Below, one piece after another: positions 1-11,958 of a stretch of DNA of 37,820 bases; position 1 is the first letter of the stretch, and every line of letters starts with the position of its first letter. The notes beneath the pieces were generated by a model. The model did not search any database. It was not told where the DNA came from and saw nothing but the letters and a program-made list of their open reading frames with translations. Made by a program: the position numbers and the translations under genes. The stretch comes from Paracidovorax wautersii (GTDB lineage: Bacteria; Pseudomonadota; Gammaproteobacteria; Burkholderiales; Burkholderiaceae_C): NCBI GenBank assembly GCA_009912175.1, contig WNDQ01000038.1, positions 1 to 37,820 on the forward strand, read 5' to 3'.

Positions 1-132
1 TTGTACAACCAGCAACTGCCGCAGTCAGCGCTGGGCAGCAAGACGCCCATGCAGGCCATGAAGAACTGGTATCAGACTCACCCGCATCTGTTCCATAAGC
101 GGCTATATGATCGTCCGGGATGCGACAGCTAG
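1..132 (+). mobile_element. C-terminal fragment of an IS481-type transposase
   Basis: The reading frame is open from the first base to a TAG at 130-132 and encodes 43 residues. They include SALGSKTPMQAMKNWYQTHP and end in KRLYDRPGCDS. From memory of the family, this is the typical end of the integrase-core (DDE) transposases of IS481 elements, with the 'KTPMQAM..W' and 'YDRPGCD' signatures. The rest of the transposase lies outside the window, so I cannot say whether it is intact. I did not find a convincing terminal inverted repeat between the stop and the next gene. An IS3-group element with a similar integrase core is the alternative. Confidence 0.8.
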
Positions 133-210
133 AGTCGCGCTGCGTTTTCTGTTGCGGCGCCGCTTCCAAGCCCCTGTGCCTGGCTGAGGGCGCATTTTTC
201 TGGATGCACC

Positions 211-3881
<3,671 letters not shown>

Positions 3882-3888
3882 AAGGGGC

Positions 3889-3917
3889 AGTATAGAGCGT
3901 GTTATGCACTTTTTCCA
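3889..3917 (-). promoter_or_regulatory. putative thiC promoter at the edge of the palindromic element
   Basis: On the minus strand TGGAAA (3917-3912) and TATACT (3894-3889) are separated by 17 bp. This gives a 4/6 match to the -35 and a 5/6 match to the -10 consensus of sigma-70. Transcription would start a few bases before the riboswitch aptamer, as expected. The -35 and spacer lie inside the terminal inverted repeat of the adjacent element, and the -10 straddles its boundary. This is assigned by sequence inspection only. Confidence 0.5.
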
Positions 3918-4164
3918 CGCCCGCGTTGGGCCCAGAAAGGGTCAATCGCAAGGCGCGGCTTGCCGCCAAGGCCGGGGCCATGGCAAAAGACGCAACGCCG
4001 CGAGTGGCCGTTTCTGGTCCCAACCCTTCGGGCAAGCCATGAGAAAGCCCGTCTGCGGCGTTGCAGGTCGCTTGTGGTGCAACACACCACCGCGCGTCCT
4101 GCGCCTTGCATCCGGGCTTTCTCATGACTTGCGCGGGCATGGAAAAAGTGCATGACACGCTCTA
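3893..4164. repeat. 272-bp palindromic MITE-like element with 33-bp terminal inverted repeats
   Basis: The ends (3893-3925 and 4132-4164) are inverted copies identical at 31 of 33 positions, starting TAGAGCGTGT and running through ATGCACTTTTTCCA. Each end begins with TA, so a core of 3895-4162 flanked by a TA dinucleotide is possible, as with IS630/Tc1-mariner-type insertions. Nested inverted repeats lie inside. Bases 4032-4051 pair with 4113-4132 (19/20), 3992-4001 pairs with 4055-4064 (10/10), and a small GTGGTG/CACCAC hairpin is near 4075-4090. There is no transposase. Open frames cross it in both directions, but they are the kind of translated repeat often annotated as small hypothetical proteins in Comamonadaceae; I do not call them genes. 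Confidence 0.8.
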
Positions 4165-4510
4165 GGCCGGGCATGGCCGGCGCCCAAGCGGCGGGCGATG
4201 CTTGAGCGCGGCGTTGGGGTAAGGCGAAATTGGGGAGGCCACGGCACGCGGCTCCTGGGGAAACCGGCGCATCGGGACTAAAAAACACGAAAACTATGCA
4301 TGAATGGAATGGGGTGATGCGCCGTTGTTATATGATCGCCTCCCCAGGACCCCGCAACAGACGGGGCCGACGCGGCCGGACCATGCCAGAAGGCGTGTCC
4401 GTCGCTCCACGATGACAACAAGAAATAAGCGGCGCTGCCCCCAGTGCCGCGTGTGTGTGTCTTGCCTGCCGCGTGCGTTTGCGCGCCTGCGGCCCGCCGT
4501 GGAGAGTGCC
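4165..4510 (+). other. intergenic leader of the glutamate-synthase-like gene
   Basis: About 350 bp without a supported gene. It includes an AT-richer patch at about 4278-4300 and a possible -10 hexamer TATGAT near 4330, but no convincing paired -35. An ATG at 4412 is in frame with the downstream gene and would add 33 residues containing the cysteine run CPQCRVCVSC. That start has no ribosome binding site, and its first codons (ACA ACA AGA AAT AAG) are atypical for this genome. I therefore treat the stretch as leader DNA, with the upstream start as a noted alternative. Confidence 0.45.
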
Positions 4511-7500
4511 TTGGAATCGACCGACTTTGATCCCCCCGTGGGCCCGCAGGCCGCGCCTGCGCTGGGCCTTTATGACCCCGCGCTCGATTCGGACAGTTGT
4601 GGCGTGGGTTTCGTCACGCGCAAGGACGGCGTGCAGACGCACGAAGTGCTGCAGCTGGCGCACGAGGCGCTGTGCACCGTGCCGCACCGCGGCGGCATGT
4701 CGGCCGAAGGCGTGGGCGACGGCGCGGACGTCAACGTCGACCTGTCGCTGGCCTTTTTCCGCAAGATCACCGGCCAGCCGCTGGAGGCCGGTCGTTTTGG
4801 CGTCGGCAACTTCTTTGTGCCGCGTGATGCCGCCCGGCGTGCCAGTGCCCAGGCCTGGGTTGACGAGGTGCTGGCCAGCCACGGCCTGCCCGTGCTGCTC
4901 CAGCGCGAGATGCCGCTGAACCCTGCGGCCGCGCGGCCGGCGGCGCAGAAGGTGCAGTTGCCCATCGTGCAGTGGATCTTCGGCGCGCCCGAGGGCGTGG
5001 CCGAGCAGGCCGAGTTCGAGCGGCACATCTACCGCGCGCTGCTGGCCATCGAAGCCCGCGCTTTCACCGATGCCGAGCTGGGCGGCCTTTACCCGCTGTC
5101 CATGTCCTCGCGCACGCAGGTGTTCAAGGCACGGCTCAACTCCAACGAAGTCATCCCGTACTTCAAAGACTTGATGGACCCCGACCACGCCGTGCGCGAT
5201 CTGTTCTTTCACACGCGTTTTTCGACCAACACCGACCCGCACACCACCATGGCGCAGCCGTTCCGGCTGATGGCGCACAACGGCGAGCTCAACACCGACC
5301 GCAAGAACCGCATTGCGGAGGACGCGCTGGCCAAGGCACGCGGCAAAACCATCGTGCGGCCCAAGGGACAGTCCGACAGCGCGCGGCTGGACCAGACGCT
5401 GCACAGCCGCCTGATGGACGACGGGCTGGACTTGATCGAGGCGGCCGTCTCGATGATGCCGCTGGCCTGGGAAAACGACGAGACGCTATCGCCCGCCGTG
5501 CGCGCCATGCTCGAATATTTTTCGCTCTACGAGGAAAAGAACGACGGCCCGGCCGCCTTCATCTTCGGCAACGGCCAGGTGATCGGCGCGCGGCTGGACC
5601 GCCTGGGCCTGCGCCCGCTGCGCTCGGTGGAAACGGCCGAGTACCTGGGCGCCATGTCCGAAGCCGGCCAGATCGCTTTCGCGCCTGAATCCGTGCTGCG
5701 CCGTGGCCGCATCGAGGCCGGCGGCATGCTGTACTTCGACCACCGCGAAGGGCGCAGCTACAGCACGGCCGAGGCGCTGGAAACACTGGCCGCGCAGAAG
5801 GACTACCCGGCGCTGCTGGCGGCCGCACGCGTGGACCTGCAGGCGCTGCCGCAGATCGCCCCCGAGCTGCAAGGATCGCCGCTGCGCTACGGCGGCGACC
5901 TGGGCCGCTACGCACGCTTCGTGGCGTACTACTACAGCCAGGAGAGCTTCAAGTTCATGATGGACCCGATGCTCGCCAGCGGCGCCGAGAAGGTCTCCGC
6001 CATGGGCTACGGCAATGCCATCAATGCGCTGTCGGACCAAGAGGGCGGCGTCGCGCACTACTTCTCGCAGCGTTTCGCGCAGGTGACGAATCCGCCGCTG
6101 GACTCCATCCGCGAGGCCGACGGCATGACGCTGCGTGTGGCGCTGGGCGCCAAGCCGCACCTGGGCCGCAACAAGGGCCGGCAGATCGTCGTGCCCAGCC
6201 CCATCCTCACGCACCTGGACATGCTGCGCCTGCGCGAGCAGGCGGTGGCGCCTTATCGGCGTTTCGAGATGCTGTACACACCGGTCGCCGGCAGCGACGC
6301 GGCCAGCCGCACGGCCAACGCCCGCGCGCTGGAGCAGGCCATCGACGCGCTGGCCGATGCGGTGGTCCAGTTCGCGCGCACGCACGGCGGCATTGCCGTC
6401 GTCACCGACCGCCACGTGTCGTCCACACGCGCGGCCATGCCCATGCTGATCGTCGTCTCGGCCATCAACCAGCGGCTGGTGGCCGAGGGCCTGCGGCTGG
6501 ACGTGTCGCTGGTGGTGGAAAGCGGCCAGATCGTGTCGTCGCACCACATCGCGGCCACGTTGGGTTTTGGCGCGTCCGCCATCTACCCGCTGGGTGTTCA
6601 GATGCGCGCCGAGGAAAAGTTTGGCGAGGGCGAGGACGGCAACAAGGCCTTCAAACGTTACGCCAAGGCGGCCGAGAAGGCGCTGATGAAGACCATGGGC
6701 AAGGTCGGCCTGTGCACGGTCGAGAGCTACACCTGCGGCGAGTTCTTCGAGCCCAACTTTCTCGACACCCGCGACCCGGTGCTGCGCAAGTATTTCCCCA
6801 ACCTGCGCACGCCCGTGGGCGGCGCACGTTTTGACAATATCGCGCAGATGGCGGCCGACTGGCATGCCAGCGCGCTCAAGGTCCAGGCCGAGGCCGACGT
6901 GCCGCTGCTGGGCCTGTTCAAGGAGCGTTCCGAAGGCGCGGGCCATTCCTACGGCACCACGGCGGTGCGTGGTTTTGTCGACATGACCGAGCGCCCCATC
7001 CAGTTCGCCGACAAGCCGCGCGAGGACGACGAGTTCCTGCGCCTGCTCACGCTGGCGCGACTCGACGACGCCTTTGCGCTCAAGCCCACGGCCTACGCGG
7101 CCAGCAGCTTCGAACGCATTCCGAACGCGGTGATCGACGCCTTTGCCATCACGCCGGCCTACCGCGAGTTCTCGCGCCTGATGCTGGCCGAGCGCAAACG
7201 CCGGCCGGCCGCGCTGCGCGACATCCTGGCCTTTCCCGCTGACTTGACGCACGTCGACAGCGCGGGCGAGTTTGGCCGCAAGCTCGGCCGCTACGCCTTG
7301 CGCAATAACGGCTTTGCGGTGCGCGGGCTGGCCTGCGAAACCGTGGGCGAGGCGACCGAGGCGGGTGGGCGCTTCACACTGCGCCTGACCGATGCGGTGG
7401 AGGGCCTGAAGGACGAGGCCACACGCTTGGCCGCGCTGGCGCAGGCGCTGGCCGAACGTTTTGGCGGCGACATCGACGCCACCGAGGTCAGCGGCGGCGC

Positions 7501-10078
7501 CCTGCACGTGGCCGCGCACGGCGCGGCGGCCGACTACCTGTCGCGCCTGTTCGCCGCCCCGCGCAGCATCGACGTGGCCAAGGTCCAGCCCGCCAGCGAG
7601 ATCACACGCACCTTCGCCTCCGGCGCCATGAGCCACGGCGCGCTGGTCGCCCCCGCGCACGAGGCGGTCGCGCACGGCACCAACATGGTGGGCGGCATGA
7701 GCAACTGCGGCGAGGGCGGCGAGCATTACTCGCGCCACGGCACCATTCGTGCCTCGCGCATCAAGCAACTCGCGTCGGGCCGCTTCGGCGTGTGGGCCGG
7801 CTACCTGGCCGACCCAATGCTCGAAGAGTTGGAAATCAAGATCGGCCAGGGCGCCAAGCCGGGCGAGGGCGGCCAGTTGCCCGCGCCCAAGGTCACGGTC
7901 GAGATCGCGGCCGCGCGCGGCGGCACGCCCGGTGTCGAGCTGGTCTCGCCGCCGCCGCACCACGACACCTATTCCATTGAAGACCTGGCCCAGCTCATCC
8001 ACGACTGCAAGGCGGCGCGCGTGCGTGTGATCGTCAAGCTGGTGTCGTCCGAAGGCATCGGCACCATTGCCGTGGGCGTGGCCAAGGCGGGTGCCGACGT
8101 CATCAACGTGGCCGGCAACACGGGCGGAACGGGCGCGGCCTCGGTCACCAGCCTGAAGTACACCGGCCGCGTGGCCGAGATCGGCATCGCCGAGGTGCAC
8201 CAGGCGCTGTGCGCCAACGGCCTGCGCGACAAGGTGCTGCTGCGCTGCTCGGGTGCGCAGCAGACTGGCAGTGACGTGGTCAAGTCGGCACTGCTGGGCG
8301 GCGACAGCTTCGAGTTCGGCACCACGGCGCTGATGATGCTCAAGTGCGTGATGGCCAAGAACTGCAACGTCAAATGCCCGGCGGGCCTGACCACCAATGC
8401 CGAAGCCTTTGACGGCGACCCGCGCCAGCTCGCGCAGTACTTCCTGAACGTGGCGCACGAGGTGCGCGAGATCCTGGCGCGCATCGGCCTGACGTCGCTG
8501 CGCGAGGCGCGCGGCCGCGCCGACCTGCTACACCTGATGGCACACGCGCACGAGGTCGGCCAGCTCGATCTGCGTGCCATGCTGACCGTGGTGCCCGAGG
8601 TCAGGATCGCCGATCCGGTCTATCTGGAAAAGGACTACACGCTAGACGAGTCGTGGGTCGCGCCGCTGCGCCAGGCCCTGGTCGTGGCGCGTGCCGAGCG
8701 CGTCGATCTGGGCGGGGGCGATCTGGTGCTCAACAACCGCTGCAAGAGCGTGGGCGGGCAACTGGCCATCGACATCGAACGCCTGCTCAACCACGAGCTG
8801 TCCGACGCCGAACTGGCCGCCATGCCCGCTGTGCTGCGCGACGACCGGGGCCGCCGTTACCTGCAGGGCGGCGCGGTGGCGATTGCCACGCAGGGCGCGG
8901 CCGGCCAGTCCTACGGCGCGTTCTGCAACGACGGCATGCGCCTGCGCCACAGCGGTACCTGCAACGACGGCGTGGGCAAGAGCCAGTGCGGCGGCGAGTT
9001 GATCGTGGTCTCGCCCGGCGGCGGCTCGCCCGAGCCGGGCGGCAACGTGCTGATCGGCAACTTTGCGCTGTTTGGTGCCACGGGTGGTCGCCTGTTCGTG
9101 CAGGGCCAGGCCGGCGACCGCTTTGCCGTGCGCAACTCGGGCGCCACGGCCGTGGTCGAGGGTGTGGGCGATTTCTGCTGCGAGTACATGACCAACGGCG
9201 CGGTGCTCAACCTCGGCGCCTTCGGCAAGGGTTTTGGCAACGGCATGAGCGGCGGCTTTGCCTACCAGTACGACCCCTATGGAACGCTGGCGCAGCACGC
9301 GGCGGGCGACTCGGTGCTGTTCGGCTCGATCGCCGATGACGACGAGATGGCGCGGGTGCACGCGCAGGCCGTGCAGCAGTTGCTGCAGTGGCACGTCGAG
9401 GCCACGGGTTCGCCGCGCGCAGCCTGGCTGCTGGCCCACTGGGAGGCCGAGCGCGCGCACTTCGTCTACGTCATGCCGCGCGCGCTGCTGCTCTACCAGG
9501 ACGCGGGCGCCATCCTGGGCGCCAAGCCGCGCAAGGACTTGTTGGAAGAGCTGTCCGCCGCCCTGGCCACGCACCAGGTCGCCAAGTTCAAGCGCGCCTG
9601 GCGCGACGGCCAGCCCATTGCGCAGGGCCGGGTGCCGGCCTACGGCGAGACCGACACGGCCGAGATGCTGGTGCTGCTCAACAACTACACGGTGCTCAGC
9701 AGCGCGCAGCAACTGGCGCTGGCCCGCCTGCCCAAGGGCACGCAGGCGCAGGACGCCGCCGCGCAGAAGGCCGTGCGCAACCTGATCATGACGGAGGACT
9801 TCGCGCTCATGAGCCGGCTGCAGCGCCACGCGCGCGCGGCCATCGAGCACTACGGCGACGCGCAACTGGCCGCGCTGATCGCCGCCAAACGCCTGGCCGA
9901 CTACAAGGCTGCGCTGGCCCAGCGCAACATCCGCGCGATCGATGCGCCGGCCACCTACGGCTGGATCCTGGACCAGGACCGCCACAACGTGGCAGCGCTC
10001 GGCCGCCTGCCCGATTTCGAATCGCTGTTCGCGCGCGCCGCGCTGCCCGACCTGGCGGTGGCCGTCGGCAAGCTCTGA
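4511..10078 (+). CDS. atypical long glutamate synthase large-subunit-like protein
   Basis: The 1855-residue protein has all GltB domains in order. A class II glutamine amidotransferase starts at Cys30 (DSDSCGVGF) with HRGG, RFSTNTDPHTT and AHNGELNTDRKNR. The central domain contains FAQVTNPPLDSIREADG. The FMN synthase domain has SNCGEGGE at about 1063, KIGQGAKPGEGGQLP and NTGGTGAA at about 1202. A GXGXG beta-helix spans about 1390-1600, then a C-terminal extension of about 200 residues. It should take the glutamine amide group to make glutamate from 2-oxoglutarate, or transfer it to another acceptor. It differs from standard GltB (about 1500 residues) in length and in the Fe-S cysteines (C1279, C1285, C1289: Cx5Cx3C instead of Cx5Cx4C). 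TTG 4511 is chosen because GGAG lies six bases upstream; ATG 4412 and GTG 4499 are in-frame alternatives. A diflavin reductase gene follows; no gltD is in the window. Confidence 0.88.
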   Translation: MESTDFDPPVGPQAAPALGLYDPALDSDSCGVGFVTRKDGVQTHEVLQLAHEALCTVPHRGGMSAEGVGDGADVNVDLSLAFFRKITGQPLEAGRFGVGNFFVPRDAARRASAQAWVDEVLASHGLPVLLQREMPLNPAAARPAAQKVQLPIVQWIFGAPEGVAEQAEFERHIYRALLAIEARAFTDAELGGLYPLSMSSRTQVFKARLNSNEVIPYFKDLMDPDHAVRDLFFHTRFSTNTDPHTTMAQPFRLMAHNGELNTDRKNRIAEDALAKARGKTIVRPKGQSDSARLDQTLHSRLMDDGLDLIEAAVSMMPLAWENDETLSPAVRAMLEYFSLYEEKNDGPAAFIFGNGQVIGARLDRLGLRPLRSVETAEYLGAMSEAGQIAFAPESVLRRGRIEAGGMLYFDHREGRSYSTAEALETLAAQKDYPALLAAARVDLQALPQIAPELQGSPLRYGGDLGRYARFVAYYYSQESFKFMMDPMLASGAEKVSAMGYGNAINALSDQEGGVAHYFSQRFAQVTNPPLDSIREADGMTLRVALGAKPHLGRNKGRQIVVPSPILTHLDMLRLREQAVAPYRRFEMLYTPVAGSDAASRTANARALEQAIDALADAVVQFARTHGGIAVVTDRHVSSTRAAMPMLIVVSAINQRLVAEGLRLDVSLVVESGQIVSSHHIAATLGFGASAIYPLGVQMRAEEKFGEGEDGNKAFKRYAKAAEKALMKTMGKVGLCTVESYTCGEFFEPNFLDTRDPVLRKYFPNLRTPVGGARFDNIAQMAADWHASALKVQAEADVPLLGLFKERSEGAGHSYGTTAVRGFVDMTERPIQFADKPREDDEFLRLLTLARLDDAFALKPTAYAASSFERIPNAVIDAFAITPAYREFSRLMLAERKRRPAALRDILAFPADLTHVDSAGEFGRKLGRYALRNNGFAVRGLACETVGEATEAGGRFTLRLTDAVEGLKDEATRLAALAQALAERFGGDIDATEVSGGALHVAAHGAAADYLSRLFAAPRSIDVAKVQPASEITRTFASGAMSHGALVAPAHEAVAHGTNMVGGMSNCGEGGEHYSRHGTIRASRIKQLASGRFGVWAGYLADPMLEELEIKIGQGAKPGEGGQLPAPKVTVEIAAARGGTPGVELVSPPPHHDTYSIEDLAQLIHDCKAARVRVIVKLVSSEGIGTIAVGVAKAGADVINVAGNTGGTGAASVTSLKYTGRVAEIGIAEVHQALCANGLRDKVLLRCSGAQQTGSDVVKSALLGGDSFEFGTTALMMLKCVMAKNCNVKCPAGLTTNAEAFDGDPRQLAQYFLNVAHEVREILARIGLTSLREARGRADLLHLMAHAHEVGQLDLRAMLTVVPEVRIADPVYLEKDYTLDESWVAPLRQALVVARAERVDLGGGDLVLNNRCKSVGGQLAIDIERLLNHELSDAELAAMPAVLRDDRGRRYLQGGAVAIATQGAAGQSYGAFCNDGMRLRHSGTCNDGVGKSQCGGELIVVSPGGGSPEPGGNVLIGNFALFGATGGRLFVQGQAGDRFAVRNSGATAVVEGVGDFCCEYMTNGAVLNLGAFGKGFGNGMSGGFAYQYDPYGTLAQHAAGDSVLFGSIADDDEMARVHAQAVQQLLQWHVEATGSPRAAWLLAHWEAERAHFVYVMPRALLLYQDAGAILGAKPRKDLLEELSAALATHQVAKFKRAWRDGQPIAQGRVPAYGETDTAEMLVLLNNYTVLSSAQQLALARLPKGTQAQDAAAQKAVRNLIMTEDFALMSRLQRHARAAIEHYGDAQLAALIAAKRLADYKAALAQRNIRAIDAPATYGWILDQDRHNVAALGRLPDFESLFARAALPDLAVAVGKL

Positions 10079-10104
10079 GTTCAAAAGAAAAGAAACGACA
10101 TGCC

Positions 10105-11871
10105 ATGAAGGTTCCCTACATTCCCGAAGACGCGCCGTTCAGCGCCGACCAGAAGTCCTGGCTGGCCGGTTTCCTGGCGGGCCTGCATTCGCGCCTGCTG
10201 GTGCTCGAAGGCAGCGGCCAGCAAGCCGCAGGCGCGGGCCCGGCCACGGCCGCGCAGATCCACATCCTGTACGGCTCGCAGACCGGAAACGCCGAGGCGC
10301 TGGCCCAAGGCGCCGCAGCCGCCGCGCGCGCGCAAGGCCTGGCGCCCGTGGTGCAGGCGCTGGGCGAGGTCGACCTGGCGGTTTTTGCCGCCATGCGCCA
10401 CGTGCTGGTCATCACCTCGACCTACGGCGAAGGCGAGATGCCCGACAACGCGCAGCTGTTCTGGGAGGCTTTGTCCGCCGGCACCGCGCCGCGCCTGGAC
10501 GCCATGCGGTTTGCCGTGCTGGCCATTGGCGACACCGGCTACGACGGCTTCTGCCAGGCCGGCAAGCTCATCGACATGCGGCTGGAGCAACTGGGCGCGC
10601 AGCGCCTGGCCGATCGCATCGACTGTGATGTGGAATACGAGGACGCTGCCAACGCCTGGATCGCGGGCGCGTTGCCCCAATTCGCCAGCAGTGCGGGCGG
10701 CGTGGCCGGTGCTCCCGCTGGTGCCGCCGCAGCACCAGCCCCGTTGGCCGTGCCCGGCAGCAGCCGCAAACATCCCTATGCCGCCGCGCTGGCGGCCAAC
10801 CGGCGCCTGTCGAGCGAGGTGTCGGGCAAGGACATCCGCCATTTCGAATTCGACCTGGAAGGCAGCGGCCTGCAGTACGAGGCGGGCGACGCGCTGGGGG
10901 TCGTCCCCGTCAACGATCCGCAACTCGTTGGCCAACTGCTGGCGCGCCTGAATGTTGCCTACGACACGCCGGCGCCCGGCCACGACCGTTGCCTGGGCGA
11001 CTTGCTCACGCACCAGTTCGAGATCGTCACGCCGCCGCGCAAGCTGGTGGACTTCATCGGCCAGAACACGGCCAATGAAGAGCTTCGCCACATCCTGCAG
11101 CACGACGACAAGGACACGCTCGACGCCTGGCTGTGGGGCAAGGACGTGCTCGACCTGCTGCTGCTCGACCCGGCGCGCCCGGTCGGCGTGCAGGAGTTGC
11201 TGGCGCTGCTGCGGCCGTTGCAGCACCGCGCCTATTCGATCTCGTCGAGCCAGAAGGCGCACGGCGACCAAGTCCACCTGACGATTGCCGCCGTGCGCTA
11301 CACCAGCGCCGGCCGCGCGCGCGGTGGCGTGTGCTCGACCTACCTGGCCGACCGTGTCGGGCGCGGCGAAAAACCCGGCATCTTCGTCTCGCCCAACAAG
11401 GCCTTCCGTGTGCCGGCCCAGGGCGACGCGCCGCTCATCATGGTCGGCCCTGGCACCGGCATCGCGCCCTTCCGCGCCTTTCTGCAAGAGCGGCAAGCCA
11501 CGGGTGCCCAGGGCCGGAACTGGCTGTTCTTTGGCGACCAGCATCGCGCGCACGACTTCATCTACGCGGACGAGCTGACCCGCTGGCACGCCGACGGCCA
11601 CCTGAGTCGCCTGGACCTGGCCTTCTCGCGCGACCAGGCCGAGAAGATCTACGTCCAGACCCGCATGCGCGAACACGGCGCCGAGCTTTACGCCTGGCTG
11701 CAGGACGGCGGCCACTTCTATGTCTGCGGCGACGCCACCCGCATGGCCCGGGACGTGGACGAGGCGCTGCACCACGTCATTGCCGAGCACGGCGGCACCT
11801 CGGCGGAAAAGGCGGCCGACTACGTCAACCAGCTCAAGAAAGACAAACGTTACCTGCGCGACGTGTATTGA
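10105..11871 (+). CDS. CysJ/P450-reductase-like NADPH diflavin reductase
   Basis: This soluble 588-residue flavoprotein should move electrons from NADPH through FAD to FMN and on to a partner. An N-terminal segment resembling CysJ is followed by a flavodoxin domain (LYGSQTGNAEAL at about 55-66; TSTYGEGEMPDNAQLF) and an alanine/proline linker at about 195-220. The FAD-binding part carries RAYSISSSQ and GGVCSTYLADR. The NADPH-binding part carries MVGPGTGIAPFRAFLQER and YVCGDATRMARDVDEAL, and the protein ends RYLRDVY with the usual C-terminal aromatic residue. The family reduces sulfite reductase haemoprotein, but no cysI/cysG-type gene is present. The gene starts 26 bp after the glutamate-synthase-like gene on the same strand. 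Serving as its electron donor in place of GltD is an inference. A general sulfite-reductase alpha function remains possible. Confidence 0.9.
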   Translation: MKVPYIPEDAPFSADQKSWLAGFLAGLHSRLLVLEGSGQQAAGAGPATAAQIHILYGSQTGNAEALAQGAAAAARAQGLAPVVQALGEVDLAVFAAMRHVLVITSTYGEGEMPDNAQLFWEALSAGTAPRLDAMRFAVLAIGDTGYDGFCQAGKLIDMRLEQLGAQRLADRIDCDVEYEDAANAWIAGALPQFASSAGGVAGAPAGAAAAPAPLAVPGSSRKHPYAAALAANRRLSSEVSGKDIRHFEFDLEGSGLQYEAGDALGVVPVNDPQLVGQLLARLNVAYDTPAPGHDRCLGDLLTHQFEIVTPPRKLVDFIGQNTANEELRHILQHDDKDTLDAWLWGKDVLDLLLLDPARPVGVQELLALLRPLQHRAYSISSSQKAHGDQVHLTIAAVRYTSAGRARGGVCSTYLADRVGRGEKPGIFVSPNKAFRVPAQGDAPLIMVGPGTGIAPFRAFLQERQATGAQGRNWLFFGDQHRAHDFIYADELTRWHADGHLSRLDLAFSRDQAEKIYVQTRMREHGAELYAWLQDGGHFYVCGDATRMARDVDEALHHVIAEHGGTSAEKAADYVNQLKKDKRYLRDVY

Positions 11872-11901
11872 TTGAGCCCGCGACCGTCCGTCGGGCGCCG
11901 C

Positions 11902-11940
11902 TTGAGCGGGAGTGGGTGGGGTGATAACATTCGTTATAAC
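11902..11940 (+). promoter_or_regulatory. putative promoter and autoregulatory operator of the AbrB-Doc pair
   Basis: TTGAGC (11902-11907) and TAACAT (11925-11930) are 17 bp apart and could be the -35 and -10. Overlapping the -10 is a palindromic stretch, ATAAC-N4-GTTAT (11924-11937), next to the self-complementary GTTATAAC (11933-11940). This is an AT-rich island in GC-rich DNA, 19 bp before the antitoxin start. Toxin-antitoxin operons are usually autorepressed by the antitoxin at such sites; binding here is inferred. Confidence 0.5.
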
Positions 11941-11958
11941 TTCACCCGGAGAATCACC

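Noticed and set aside
133-210. Right terminal inverted repeat of the IS481-type element
   Set aside because: No sequence here could be matched to the other end of the element, which is outside the window, so I do not mark a boundary.
4240-4262. Possible sigma-54 promoter (GGCAC...) before the glutamate-synthase-like gene
   Set aside because: The required GC element (TTGC about five bases on) is missing.
3902-4288. Small open frames within the palindromic element that resemble annotated hypothetical proteins
   Set aside because: They arise from the repeat itself; both strands and several frames are open, and the inverted-repeat structure explains the sequence better than coding does.
5486-8458. 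A 990-codon open frame on the minus strand opposite the glutamate-synthase-like gene
   Set aside because: Its product is a His/Arg/Gln/Gly-rich shadow with no recognisable domains. The plus-strand frame has all GltB motifs, and high GC makes long antisense frames common.
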